A stretch of DNA of 6,559 nt from JBAZOD01 sp041648955 (GTDB lineage: Bacteria > Patescibacteriota > Patescibacteriia > Patescibacteriales > JAQTRU01): the NCBI GenBank assembly GCA_041648955.1, contig JBAZOD010000052.1, positions 1 to 6,559 of the forward strand. Direction: 5' to 3'. Made by a program: the position numbers and the translations under genes. How positions within the stretch are numbered: the stretch's first letter is position 1; each line of letters begins with the position of its first letter. The notes below the pieces were generated by a model that saw only the letters and a program-made list of their open reading frames with translations, was not told where the DNA came from and made no database searches. Of the stretch, positions 1 through 5,759 are shown piece after piece.

Positions 1-1425
1 ATTGCTAAAAACACATCCTATTTGACTCTGGCCCTGATCATGCAGAAGATTGTTTCTTTTACCTATTTTACTCTTTTGGCCAGGAGTCTCGGGCCGGATG
101 ATTTGGGAAAATATTATTTTGCCATTTCTTTTACCACAATTTTTGCTATTTTTATTGATCTCGGCCTGATAAATGTCTTAACCAGAGAAGTAGCAAAAAA
201 TGAAGAAAAAGCCAAAGATCTTCTCGGGAACGTTTTATTTCTGAAAATTCCCTTGGCGGCCGTAGCCTTGCTTGCCGTGGCCCTAATGATAAATCTAATG
301 GGCTATCCCGCTATCACAAAAAATCTGGTTTACATCTCTTCTATTTGCATGATTCTTGATTCCTTTTCCACGACTTTTTTCGCGGTTATTAGGGGATTTC
401 ATAACTTAAAATTCGAAAGCATCGCTTCCGTAATTTTTCAATTGATAGTTATGACTTTTGGATTAGCCGCTCTTTATTCGGGCTTAGGCTTAATTTGGAT
501 AATAAGTTCTCTCGCTTTAGCAAGCGCCTTTAATTTTATTTATTCTTCTTTTATTCTTTGGAAAAAATGGCATATTAAAATTTTCCCTTCTTACAATGAA
601 GCCCTATTAAAAATAATAATAAAAATAGCCATACCTTTCGGCTTGTTTGCAGTTTTCCAAAGAGTTTATACTTATCTTGACTCTGTTTTGTTATCAATAA
701 TGGCCGGAGATAGATATGTCGGACTTTATCAAATTGCTTTTAAAATAATTTTTGCCTTGCAGTTTCTGCCCATGGCTTTTACCGCCTCTCTTTACCCGGC
801 TATGAGCTCCTATTGGATTAATAACCGGCAACAACTAACAATTTCCTTTGAAAGAGCCATGAACTATCTAATAATTATTTCTTTACCAATTTCTTTTGGC
901 ATTGCCGTTTTGGCTGATAGAATCATGATAATTTTCCGTTCCGGCTTCGCAGAAGCGGTTTTACCAATGCAGATTATTATAATGTGTCTTGTTTTTGTTT
1001 TTATAAACTTTCCAATCGGCTCTCTTCTTAATGCTTGTGATCGGCAAAAAATAAATACCATAAATATGATAATTGTTACCGTCTTTAGCGTCGCGTTAAA
1101 TTTATTTTTAATCCCCAAATATCAGGCGGTCGGAGCGAGTATCACTGTTCTTGCCACTAATTTTCTGATGTTTATTTTGGGAATCTATCAAGTTGGAAAA
1201 ATTATTGAGTACGGTAAGAAAAAAATTATTTTCATTTTTCTAAAATCTTTTTTTGCTGCCGGGATAATGGCCGCTGCCGTTTGGTATTTTAAAACTTCAA
1301 TAAGTATTTTGATTTTAGTGGCCGGCGGAGGAATATTTTATTTTACCGTCTTATTCCTGTCTGGCGGATTTAAGAAAGAAGATATAATCAGTATTTATCA
1401 ATCTTTCGAAAAAAAGCCAGCTTAA
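1..1425 (+). CDS. Wzx-type polysaccharide flippase (MATE/MVF superfamily), 5' partial
   Basis: The reading frame is open from base 1 (window codons begin I-A-K-N-T-S-Y-L), so the true start lies before the window and the TTG at 22 is an internal leucine codon. The visible 474 residues form a very hydrophobic protein with roughly a dozen membrane segments. The N-terminal block is typical of Wzx/RfbX flippases (Polysacc_synt family): ARSLGPDDLGKYYF near residues 27-40, then IDLGL and the TREVAKN stretch near residues 52-67. The family moves undecaprenyl-linked (lipid-linked) glycans from the cytoplasmic to the outer face of the inner membrane. The Lys-rich tail (FEKKPA) is probably cytoplasmic. 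The following glycosyltransferase starts 5 bases after the stop, so the two are very likely cotranscribed. Family assignment is firm; the cargo is unknown. Probably only about 5-10 residues are missing, judging from family length (inference). Confidence 0.9.
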   Translation: MAKNTSYLTLALIMQKIVSFTYFTLLARSLGPDDLGKYYFAISFTTIFAIFIDLGLINVLTREVAKNEEKAKDLLGNVLFLKIPLAAVALLAVALMINLMGYPAITKNLVYISSICMILDSFSTTFFAVIRGFHNLKFESIASVIFQLIVMTFGLAALYSGLGLIWIISSLALASAFNFIYSSFILWKKWHIKIFPSYNEALLKIIIKIAIPFGLFAVFQRVYTYLDSVLLSIMAGDRYVGLYQIAFKIIFALQFLPMAFTASLYPAMSSYWINNRQQLTISFERAMNYLIIISLPISFGIAVLADRIMIIFRSGFAEAVLPMQIIIMCLVFVFINFPIGSLLNACDRQKINTINMIIVTVFSVALNLFLIPKYQAVGASITVLATNFLMFILGIYQVGKIIEYGKKKIIFIFLKSFFAAGIMAAAVWYFKTSISILILVAGGGIFYFTVLFLSGGFKKEDIISIYQSFEKKPA

Positions 1426-1430
1426 TTTTT

Positions 1431-2504
1431 ATGAAAACTCTTCTCCTCACATTAGAATATCCTCCTTTTAAGGGCGGGGTAGCTAACTATTATGAAAATT
1501 TAGTTAAGCATTGGCCTCAGCCAGATAAAATTTTTGTTTTGAAAAACGATGGCAATTCGTTAATAAATAATCGGATTTGGCCGAAATGGCTGCCAGCTTT
1601 ATTTAAATTAAAAGAAGAAATAAAAGAAAAAAAAATCAATAATATTTTAGTCGGACAAATTTTACCCTTGGGAACCGTGGCCCTTCTTGTTTCTAAATTT
1701 AAAAAAATTGAATACTCGGTGATCATCCACGGTCTTGATTTTTCTTTAGCTTTGCGGAACGCAAGAAAACGCTGGCTCACAAAAAAAATTCTTTCTGGTT
1801 CAAAAAATATAATTTGCGGAAATAGCTATACAGCTGAATTAGTAAAAAATTTTTTAGGCGAAGATAAAAAAATAATAACCGTCAATCCCGGAGTTAATAA
1901 TATCGCCGCCAATCCGGAAACAATTAAAAAAATAAAAGAAAAATACAGTCTTAAAGACAAATCAATAATATTGACTATCGGCCGAATAATAAAAAGAAAA
2001 GGAATTGATACAACTCTAAAAAGTTTACCTGAAGTTTTTAAAAAAATACCAAATTTAATTTACGTTATCGCGGGAAGCGGGTCAGAAGAAGAAAATATAA
2101 AAAAAATAATTGCGGATCTGAATTTAGAAAAAAATGTTTTAACCATTAAAAACATAACCGACGAGGGAAAAAACGCCTGGTATGAAATTTGCGATATTTT
2201 TATTATGCCAGCGAGGAATATAAATGGAGATTATGAGGGCTTCGGTATTGTCTATTTAGAAGCGAATTTAGCCGGCAAGCCGGTTATTGCTGGTAAAAGC
2301 GGGGGAGTAGGAGATGCGGTTATTGACGGGAAGAACGGCTTGTTAGTTGATCCAAAAAATTATGAAGAGATTTCTACGGCGATTTTTGATTTAATAAAAA
2401 ACGAAGATAAAAGGAAAAAATTGGGAGAGTGGGGAAGAGAAAGAGCAATAAAAGATTTTAACTGGACAAAACAAATTAAAAAAATATATAATTCAATAAA
2501 ATAA
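1431..2504 (+). CDS. GT4-family glycosyltransferase (GT-B fold, PimB-like)
   Basis: This 357-aa protein has the two-domain GT-B layout. The N-terminal acceptor domain opens with LTLEYPPFKGGVANYYENL (residues 7-25), with its glycine-rich loop G15-G16, and carries the IIHGLDFS motif (H100-G101). The C-terminal donor domain (about 175-340) opens with ILTIGRIIKRKG, where R185 and K190 match the usual nucleotide-sugar phosphate contacts, and carries the EX7E motif E269...E277 in EGFGIVYLEANLAGKPVIAG. That version of EX7E is typical of the GT4 PimB/mannosyltransferase-like branch, but the sugar donor cannot be assigned. It likely acts at the cytoplasmic membrane face, adding a sugar to a lipid-linked glycan that the neighbouring flippase exports. 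No SD is visible in the 5-base gap before the ATG, so translation may depend on coupling to the upstream gene or on SD-independent initiation. Codon use is strongly A-ending, like its neighbours. Confidence 0.92.
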   Translation: MKTLLLTLEYPPFKGGVANYYENLVKHWPQPDKIFVLKNDGNSLINNRIWPKWLPALFKLKEEIKEKKINNILVGQILPLGTVALLVSKFKKIEYSVIIHGLDFSLALRNARKRWLTKKILSGSKNIICGNSYTAELVKNFLGEDKKIITVNPGVNNIAANPETIKKIKEKYSLKDKSIILTIGRIIKRKGIDTTLKSLPEVFKKIPNLIYVIAGSGSEEENIKKIIADLNLEKNVLTIKNITDEGKNAWYEICDIFIMPARNINGDYEGFGIVYLEANLAGKPVIAGKSGGVGDAVIDGKNGLLVDPKNYEEISTAIFDLIKNEDKRKKLGEWGRERAIKDFNWTKQIKKIYNSIK

Positions 2505-2532
2505 AAAAGCGCCCCTTCAGGAAGGACGCTTT
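2495..2532 (-). terminator. Intrinsic terminator of the minus-strand cassette
   Basis: Read on the minus strand, AAAGCG (2532-2527) pairs with CGCTTT (2511-2506), and inside it AAGG/CCTT arms (2514-2517 with 2522-2525) close a 4-base loop (2518-2521). A small internal loop (CC opposite A) separates the two helices. The minus-strand transcript then runs into TTTTTTATTTTATT (2508-2495), a good U-tract. On the plus strand only TTT follows the stem, so termination of the GT4 transcript here would be weak. The stop codon of the minus-strand membrane ORF (2519-2517) lies at the loop, so gene end and terminator are merged. Confidence 0.72.
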
Positions 2533-2822
2533 AGCGTAGCTTGAGAAAGTAAAATCTTTACTTTTCTACTGATGGAATAAACAATTAATAAGACTGCGAT
2601 GGTAATAACAACCGGCCAATCGAATTTTGAAAATGATATTCTTCCTGAGAGCCAAGCCAAATAATAAGCTGCTAAGAAAAATATTTTCAGGAAAGATATA
2701 CTCAATTCTTTCCAGGAAATAAATTTCTCAGAAAAAGCTCCCTTAAAGAAAATCAATAATACTGACAAGATAAAAAAAACGAAGATTTTAAATAACCAGG
2801 AGTAGAAGCAAATTGTCGTCAT
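2517..2822 (-). CDS. Small multi-pass membrane protein, unknown function (downstream ORF of minus-strand pair)
   Basis: I do not recognise this 101-aa protein. It begins MTTICFYSWLFKIF and has three clear hydrophobic stretches: about residues 5-29, about 43-59 (SISFLKIFFLAAYYLAW), and about 68-87 (WPVVITIAVLLIVYSIS). It ends in a basic tail (RKVKILL...KRPS), suggesting a cytoplasmic C-terminus. The start is ATG at 2822-2820, whose ATGA overlaps the TGA stop of the upstream small ORF, the classic translational-coupling arrangement; a G-rich stretch (GGGGGA) sits 3 bases before it. The same frame stays open upstream to a TTG at 2963, but that start has no SD and its extra segment is Ser/Arg-rich and looks like out-of-frame translation. 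Alternatively it is the C-terminal part of a single protein fused to the upstream ORF by a frameshift at the G5 run (2827-2831). A promoter, SD and terminator in matching orientation support real expression. Confidence 0.6.
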   Translation of the reverse strand: MTTICFYSWLFKIFVFFILSVLLIFFKGAFSEKFISWKELSISFLKIFFLAAYYLAWLSGRISFSKFDWPVVITIAVLLIVYSISRKVKILLSQATLKRPS

Positions 2823-2977
2823 ACTTCCCCCAAACTTCTTTCCGCTAACACGGAAATAGCGGCGAAAAGAAGATTTAGAATGAAAGTAATTGAGAATAAA
2901 AGAGGAAAATAAAAACAGTAAAGATGAAATTCCCCTTCGCTGCCACTCCATTTCAAGGCGCAAAATAACATATTCAT
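2819..2977 (-). CDS. 52-aa small membrane ORF, unknown function (upstream ORF of minus-strand pair)
   Basis: ATG at 2977-2975 is preceded by GAGGAG (2989-2984) with 6 bases between, the most canonical SD in the window together with those at 4162 and 6256. The product begins MNMLFCALKWSGSEGEF and contains one strong membrane segment (about residues 18-44, CFYFPLLFSITFILNLLFAA near its core), followed by a charged end ERSLGEV. A second in-frame ATG is at 2971. The stop TGA (2821-2819) overlaps the ATG of the next ORF. I recognise no family. It could be an independent small membrane protein, a coupled leader peptide for the downstream ORF, or the N-terminal part of one 153-aa protein if the G5 run at 2827-2831 is really G6 or is slipped over by ribosomes. 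The start is well supported by the SD; the function is not. Confidence 0.55.
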   Translation of the reverse strand: MNMLFCALKWSGSEGEFHLYCFYFPLLFSITFILNLLFAAISVLAERSLGEV

Positions 2978-2983
2978 ATCGCG

Positions 2984-2989
2984 CTCCTC
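2984..2989 (-). promoter_or_regulatory. Strong Shine-Dalgarno deciding the start of the 52-aa ORF
   Basis: Minus-strand GAGGAG, 6 bases before ATG 2977. It points to a frame different from the longest open frame here, which would start at TTG 2963 with no SD, and so shows that translation begins with the short upstream ORF. A four-codon mini-ORF (ATG at 3002, stop TGA at 2990-2988) ends inside this SD in the presumed leader. Confidence 0.7.
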
Positions 2990-3004
2990 AGTGAAAGAAC
3001 ATTA

Positions 3005-3032
3005 TTGAAATTTATCTATATATTAGTATATT
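3005..3032 (+). promoter_or_regulatory. Candidate sigma70-type promoter for the GT2 operon
   Basis: TTGAAA (3005-3010), 16-base spacer, TATATT (3027-3032). Transcription would begin near 3039-3040, leaving only about 8 bases before the ATG at 3048, which fits the absence of any SD and suggests near-leaderless translation. It shares its DNA with the opposing minus-strand promoter. The region is very AT-rich, so a chance match is possible. Confidence 0.5.
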
Positions 3033-3047
3033 TAAATCAAAAGTCAA
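3020..3047 (-). promoter_or_regulatory. Sigma70-type promoter of the minus-strand membrane cassette
   Basis: On the minus strand, TTGACT (3047-3042), 16-base spacer, TAATAT (3025-3020). The start site would be near 3013, giving a leader of about 36 bases before ATG 2977 with its strong SD. The -35 box directly abuts the GT2 start codon (3048), and the -10 box lies next to the plus-strand -10 (3027-3032). Confidence 0.68.
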
Positions 3048-3740
3048 ATGATTAGCATTATTATCCCAATTTACAATCAAGCAAATAAACTAGCTGAATG
3101 CCTGGATAGTATTTTGGAGCAAAGCTATCAAGACTATGAAATAATTATTATTGACGACGCCTCGAAAGATGGCGTGGAAAAAATTTTTGAAAAATACAAA
3201 AATCGCCTGCCAATAAAAATTTTTAAACAAAAAAATAATCAGGGGGCGCCGGCAGCTCGAAATAGAGGCTTAAAAGAGAGCAGGGGGGAATATTCATTTT
3301 TTTGCGATGCTGACGCCATTCTAGCACCAAAAGCTCTGGAAACGATGCTGGAAGCCCTAAAAAAGCATCCTGAAGCGAGCTATGCTTACTCTTCTTTTCT
3401 TTGGGGGAAAAAACTTTTTAAAATCGGCCCATTCTCGGCCGAGAGATTAAAATCCGGTCCTTGCATCCACACCATGTCCTTGATCAAAAGAGAAGACCTT
3501 CCCGGAACTGGCTGGGACGAATCAATAAAGAAACTTCAGGATTGGGATCTATATTTAACAATGTTAAAGGAAGGGCATGAAGGAGTTTGGATTGATAAAA
3601 TTTTATTTACAATTCAGCCGGGCGGAACTATTAGCTCCTGGGTGCCGAGTTTTGCCTATAAATTATTGCCGTTTCTACCAGCAGTAAAAAAATATAAAAA
3701 AGCAGCTGCCATAATAAAAAATAAACATTCACTGAGATGA
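3048..3740 (+). CDS. GT2-family glycosyltransferase (GT-A fold)
   Basis: The 230-aa protein begins with the GT2 signature ISIIIPIYNQANKLAECLDSI and IIIIDDASKDG (D36-D37, nucleotide contact), continues with NNQGAPAARNRGL (63-75), and carries the metal-binding DXD as CDADA (D87-A88-D89). The later LQDWDLYL (D165, D167) sits where the acceptor-activating ED/WD motif of this family lies. There is no clear membrane segment; the C-terminus is a basic amphipathic stretch (about 200-230) that may bind the membrane. It probably adds one sugar to a lipid-linked glycan in the cytoplasm; donor and acceptor are unknown. The ATG has no SD and lies close behind the predicted promoter. Its stop overlaps the next start (ATGA, 3737-3740), making it first gene of a three-gene operon with DUF192 and the ligase-like gene. 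The family usually has 230-330 residues, so this is a short but complete member. Confidence 0.92.
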   Translation: MISIIIPIYNQANKLAECLDSILEQSYQDYEIIIIDDASKDGVEKIFEKYKNRLPIKIFKQKNNQGAPAARNRGLKESRGEYSFFCDADAILAPKALETMLEALKKHPEASYAYSSFLWGKKLFKIGPFSAERLKSGPCIHTMSLIKREDLPGTGWDESIKKLQDWDLYLTMLKEGHEGVWIDKILFTIQPGGTISSWVPSFAYKLLPFLPAVKKYKKAAAIIKNKHSLR

Positions 3741-4189
3741 AAAAAATATCTCTCATAATTATCGCCATTGTAATTTTATCCGCTATTCTTGTTTTCTTTT
3801 CTTTTTCAGCTGCCAAGCAAGAAGAATTCATAAATACGGTAAAAATAAACGATAAAGAAATAAAAGTCGAAATAGCGAAAACAAATTTAGAGCAGTACTG
3901 GGGATTGAGCGGGAGAAAGAATATATGCCCCGATTGCGGCATGCTTTTTGTTTCCGGAAATAAGAGAGAAAGAAATTTCGTTATGCGCGACATGATGTTT
4001 CCTTTGGATATTGTCTGGATTGATAACGAGAAGATTATAAAGATAGACCGCGATCTTCAGCCCGAAAGCTCTTCAAATTTAACAAGCTACGAAAGTGGAA
4101 AGCCGGTTGACTATGTGCTGGAAGTCAACGCCGGTTTTTGCGCCAATAATAATATAAAAATAGGAGATAAGATATGGATAAATTATTAA
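3737..4189 (+). CDS. DUF192 family protein with N-terminal membrane anchor
   Basis: The 150-aa protein starts with a signal-like anchor: MKK, then a hydrophobic stretch over residues 4-25, with no clear peptidase I site, so it may stay tethered facing outward. Residues 35-150 match DUF192 (PF02643): KVEIAKTNLEQYWGLSGR (43-60), GMLFV (68-72), FVMRDMMFPLDIVWID (81-96), and YVLEVNAGFC with KIGDKI near the end. DUF192 has no established enzymatic role that I can name. This copy carries CPDC (C64, C67) just before GMLF and a third cysteine at C135, which could form an extracytoplasmic metal site or disulfide (inference). It starts by an ATGA overlap with the GT2 gene and overlaps the ligase gene by 16 bases, so it belongs to the same operon; a link to surface glycan export is suggested only by this context. 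Confidence 0.88.
   Translation: MKKISLIIIAIVILSAILVFFSFSAAKQEEFINTVKINDKEIKVEIAKTNLEQYWGLSGRKNICPDCGMLFVSGNKRERNFVMRDMMFPLDIVWIDNEKIIKIDRDLQPESSSNLTSYESGKPVDYVLEVNAGFCANNNIKIGDKIWINY
4162..4167 (+). promoter_or_regulatory. Shine-Dalgarno for the ligase-like gene, inside the DUF192 gene
   Basis: AGGAGA, 6 bases before ATG 4174, located within the last codons of the DUF192 gene. It fixes the 16-base overlapping start of the ligase-like protein and suggests translation that is independent as well as coupled. Confidence 0.65.
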
Positions 4190-5661
4190 CAAAAAAAATA
4201 AGAACCGCTATTCTTTTTATTGTTTTGGCTGAATTGATTTCAATTTTTGCCTACTTTTTGCCGAGTCTCGGAAAAATTTCTTTTTTCGCTATTGCTTTAG
4301 CAGTTTTAATTTTAACTCTTACCAAGTTAGAATACGGAATCTGGATATTATTGACGGAATTAATTATCGGTTCAAAGGGCTATCTGTTTTATTTTGAAAA
4401 TTCCGGAATAATAATCTCCATCCGCATCGCTATCTGGCTTATTGTGATGGCTGTTTGGCTGGGGAAATTATTAGCAAAAACAGCTAAGGAGAAAAAATTG
4501 CCAAAATTTGAAATTAGCAAAAAAAATAATTATTTTTATTATTTTATTATTTTATTCTTATTTATCGCCTGGGGAGCAGTTAACGGCCTTCTCAGGCACA
4601 ATAACTTTAGCGATCTATTTTTTGATTTGAACGGCTGGTTTTATTTCGCTTTAATTTTTCCGATTGGAGAAGTAGTAAAAGAAAAAAAAGATATTTACAA
4701 CCTTGGAGAAATATTTTTAGCTTCAACCGTTTGGCTGTCTTTTAAAACTTTTTTTGTCCTTTTCGCTTTTTCGCATGATTTATTCGGAAGCACTTTGGAA
4801 TTATACAAATGGATTCGCAATACGGGAGTGGGGGAGATAACGCAAATCCAAGGGGGGTTCTATCGCGTATTTTTTCAATCCCAAATTTTTGTTTTAATCG
4901 GCTTTTTTATATTTTTATTTTTCATGGCCGAGTCAATAAAAAATAAAAACAAAAAAAATCTTTATTTACAATTTTCTTTCGTCTCTATATTTCTGGCTGT
5001 CATTCTCCTGAGTTTCTCCCGTAGTTTTTGGGTCGGGCTGGCAGCGGGTTTATTCACTTGCTTTTTGATAATTTTAAAAACTTCTGGCCTAAAAATTACC
5101 TTAAAAACATTTTTATTTCTGCCCCTAGCTCTGATGATCTCCGCTATTTTGATTTTTATAGCGGTAAAATTTCCTTACCCGCGGCCGCTAGGGGGGTTTG
5201 ACACTGCCGCACTTTTTTCCGACAGAGTAAGCCAGACCGACGAAGCCGCAATCTCTTCCCGCTGGCAGCTTCTTCCGCCTTTGCGGGAAGCCATAAGAGA
5301 AGACTTTATTTCGGGAAAAGGCTTCGGCGCAAGCATCACCTACGAATCAAAAGATCCTCGCGTCTTAGAAAGCAGTGCCGACGGCCAATATACCACTTAT
5401 GCTTTTGAATGGGGCTGGCTTGATATTTGGCTGAAATTGGGATTTTTTGGCCTTATTTCCTACATAGTTCTTATGGGGAAAATTATTTACGACGGCCTAA
5501 AGATAAAAGAAAGCCTGTCTTTTGGTCTCGCTGTAGGCTTGTTAGTTTTAGCAGCCGTAAGTTTTTTTAGCCCTTATACAAACCACCCCTTGGGAATTGG
5601 TTATTTAATAATCGCCGGAATTATAATCAGCCTTTCCCGGAAGGATTATAGTCTTGACTGA
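4174..5661 (+). CDS. O-antigen ligase / Wzy-like polymerase family membrane protein
   Basis: The 495-aa protein has about 10-12 membrane segments, beginning at residues 11-30. It matches the Wzy_C/O-antigen ligase family (PF04932): the core LLSFSRSFWVGLAAGLF (278-294, R283), then a large extracytoplasmic loop (about 333-410) with conserved SSRWQLLPPLREAI (361-374, R363) and GKGFGASITYESKDPR (381-396), followed by TYAFEWGWLDIWLKLG and final helices with H471. In known members, loop arginines and a histidine act in glycan transfer from undecaprenyl pyrophosphate. A WaaL role on lipid A cannot be assumed because Patescibacteria generally lack LPS; it could polymerise glycan (Wzy) or attach it to a protein or another lipid. 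Translation starts within the DUF192 gene with a good SD. The stop codon overlaps the -35 box of the greA promoter, and no convincing terminator follows, so some read-through into greA is likely. Confidence 0.87.
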   Translation: MDKLLTKKIRTAILFIVLAELISIFAYFLPSLGKISFFAIALAVLILTLTKLEYGIWILLTELIIGSKGYLFYFENSGIIISIRIAIWLIVMAVWLGKLLAKTAKEKKLPKFEISKKNNYFYYFIILFLFIAWGAVNGLLRHNNFSDLFFDLNGWFYFALIFPIGEVVKEKKDIYNLGEIFLASTVWLSFKTFFVLFAFSHDLFGSTLELYKWIRNTGVGEITQIQGGFYRVFFQSQIFVLIGFFIFLFFMAESIKNKNKKNLYLQFSFVSIFLAVILLSFSRSFWVGLAAGLFTCFLIILKTSGLKITLKTFLFLPLALMISAILIFIAVKFPYPRPLGGFDTAALFSDRVSQTDEAAISSRWQLLPPLREAIREDFISGKGFGASITYESKDPRVLESSADGQYTTYAFEWGWLDIWLKLGFFGLISYIVLMGKIIYDGLKIKESLSFGLAVGLLVLAAVSFFSPYTNHPLGIGYLIIAGIIISLSRKDYSLD

Positions 5662-5682
5662 TTTTTGGTTACATTGTATATT
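5654..5682 (+). promoter_or_regulatory. Sigma70-type promoter for greA
   Basis: TTGACT (5654-5659), 17-base spacer, TATATT (5677-5682). The -35 box overlaps the stop codon of the upstream membrane protein gene (TGA 5659-5661). Predicted start near 5689 gives a leader of about 70 bases to ATG 5760. Confidence 0.7.
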
Positions 5683-5730
5683 GTGAATTATGTTATTTAA
5701 TTTTTCCGCATGTCGTACCTAGCGCGCTAA

Positions 5731-5754
5731 GCGTTATGCGTTATGCGTTATGCG
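5731..5754 (+). repeat. Heptamer tandem repeat GCGTTAT x 3.4 in the greA leader
   Basis: Three exact GCGTTAT units (5731-5737, 5738-5744, 5745-5751) and a partial GCG. Each unit boundary creates an ATG (5736, 5743, 5750). Because 7 is not a multiple of 3, these fall in three different frames: 5736 is in frame with greA, while 5743 and 5750 open short ORFs of 10 and 14 codons that end at 5775 and 5794, inside greA. A palindrome TAGCGCGCTA (5720-5729) lies just upstream. The segment 5706-5754 is clearly richer in GC than its surroundings. Confidence 0.9.
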
Positions 5755-5759
5755 AAAAT

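Noticed and set aside
864..1118. Minus-strand open frame inside the flippase gene
   Set aside because: It lies fully within a well-supported gene, with no promoter or SD and a low-complexity product; it is a shadow frame. The same applies to minus frames at 1517-1780, 3631-3993, 5820-6176 and 6005-6208.
22..1425. TTG at 22 as the start of the flippase gene
   Set aside because: The frame is open to base 1 and the upstream residues (IAKNTSY) fit the usual flippase N-terminus, so the gene is cut by the window edge and TTG encodes leucine.
2517..2963. A single 148-aa minus-strand protein starting at TTG 2963
   Set aside because: There is no SD before the TTG, and the segment before ATG 2822 looks like out-of-frame translation. 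A strong SD at 2984-2989 points to ATG 2977 in another frame that ends with an ATGA overlap at 2822.
3000..3002. Four-codon mini-ORF (ATG 3002 to TGA 2988, minus strand) in the leader of the small membrane cassette as a regulatory leader peptide
   Set aside because: It is too short, has no SD of its own, and its stop inside the main SD may be coincidence; noted only as context.
5625..5666. Possible terminator after the ligase-like gene (AATCAG...CTGATT then TTTT)
   Set aside because: The arms are only 6 bases and separated by 27 bases, with a weak 4-base inner stem, and the structure would lie partly inside coding sequence and over the greA -35 box. Too weak to call.
5736..5759. Upstream in-frame ATG as the greA start
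   Set aside because: It would add eight residues encoded by a tandem repeat. Starting at 5760 gives normal length and puts the catalytic acids at D41 and E44 as in E. coli.
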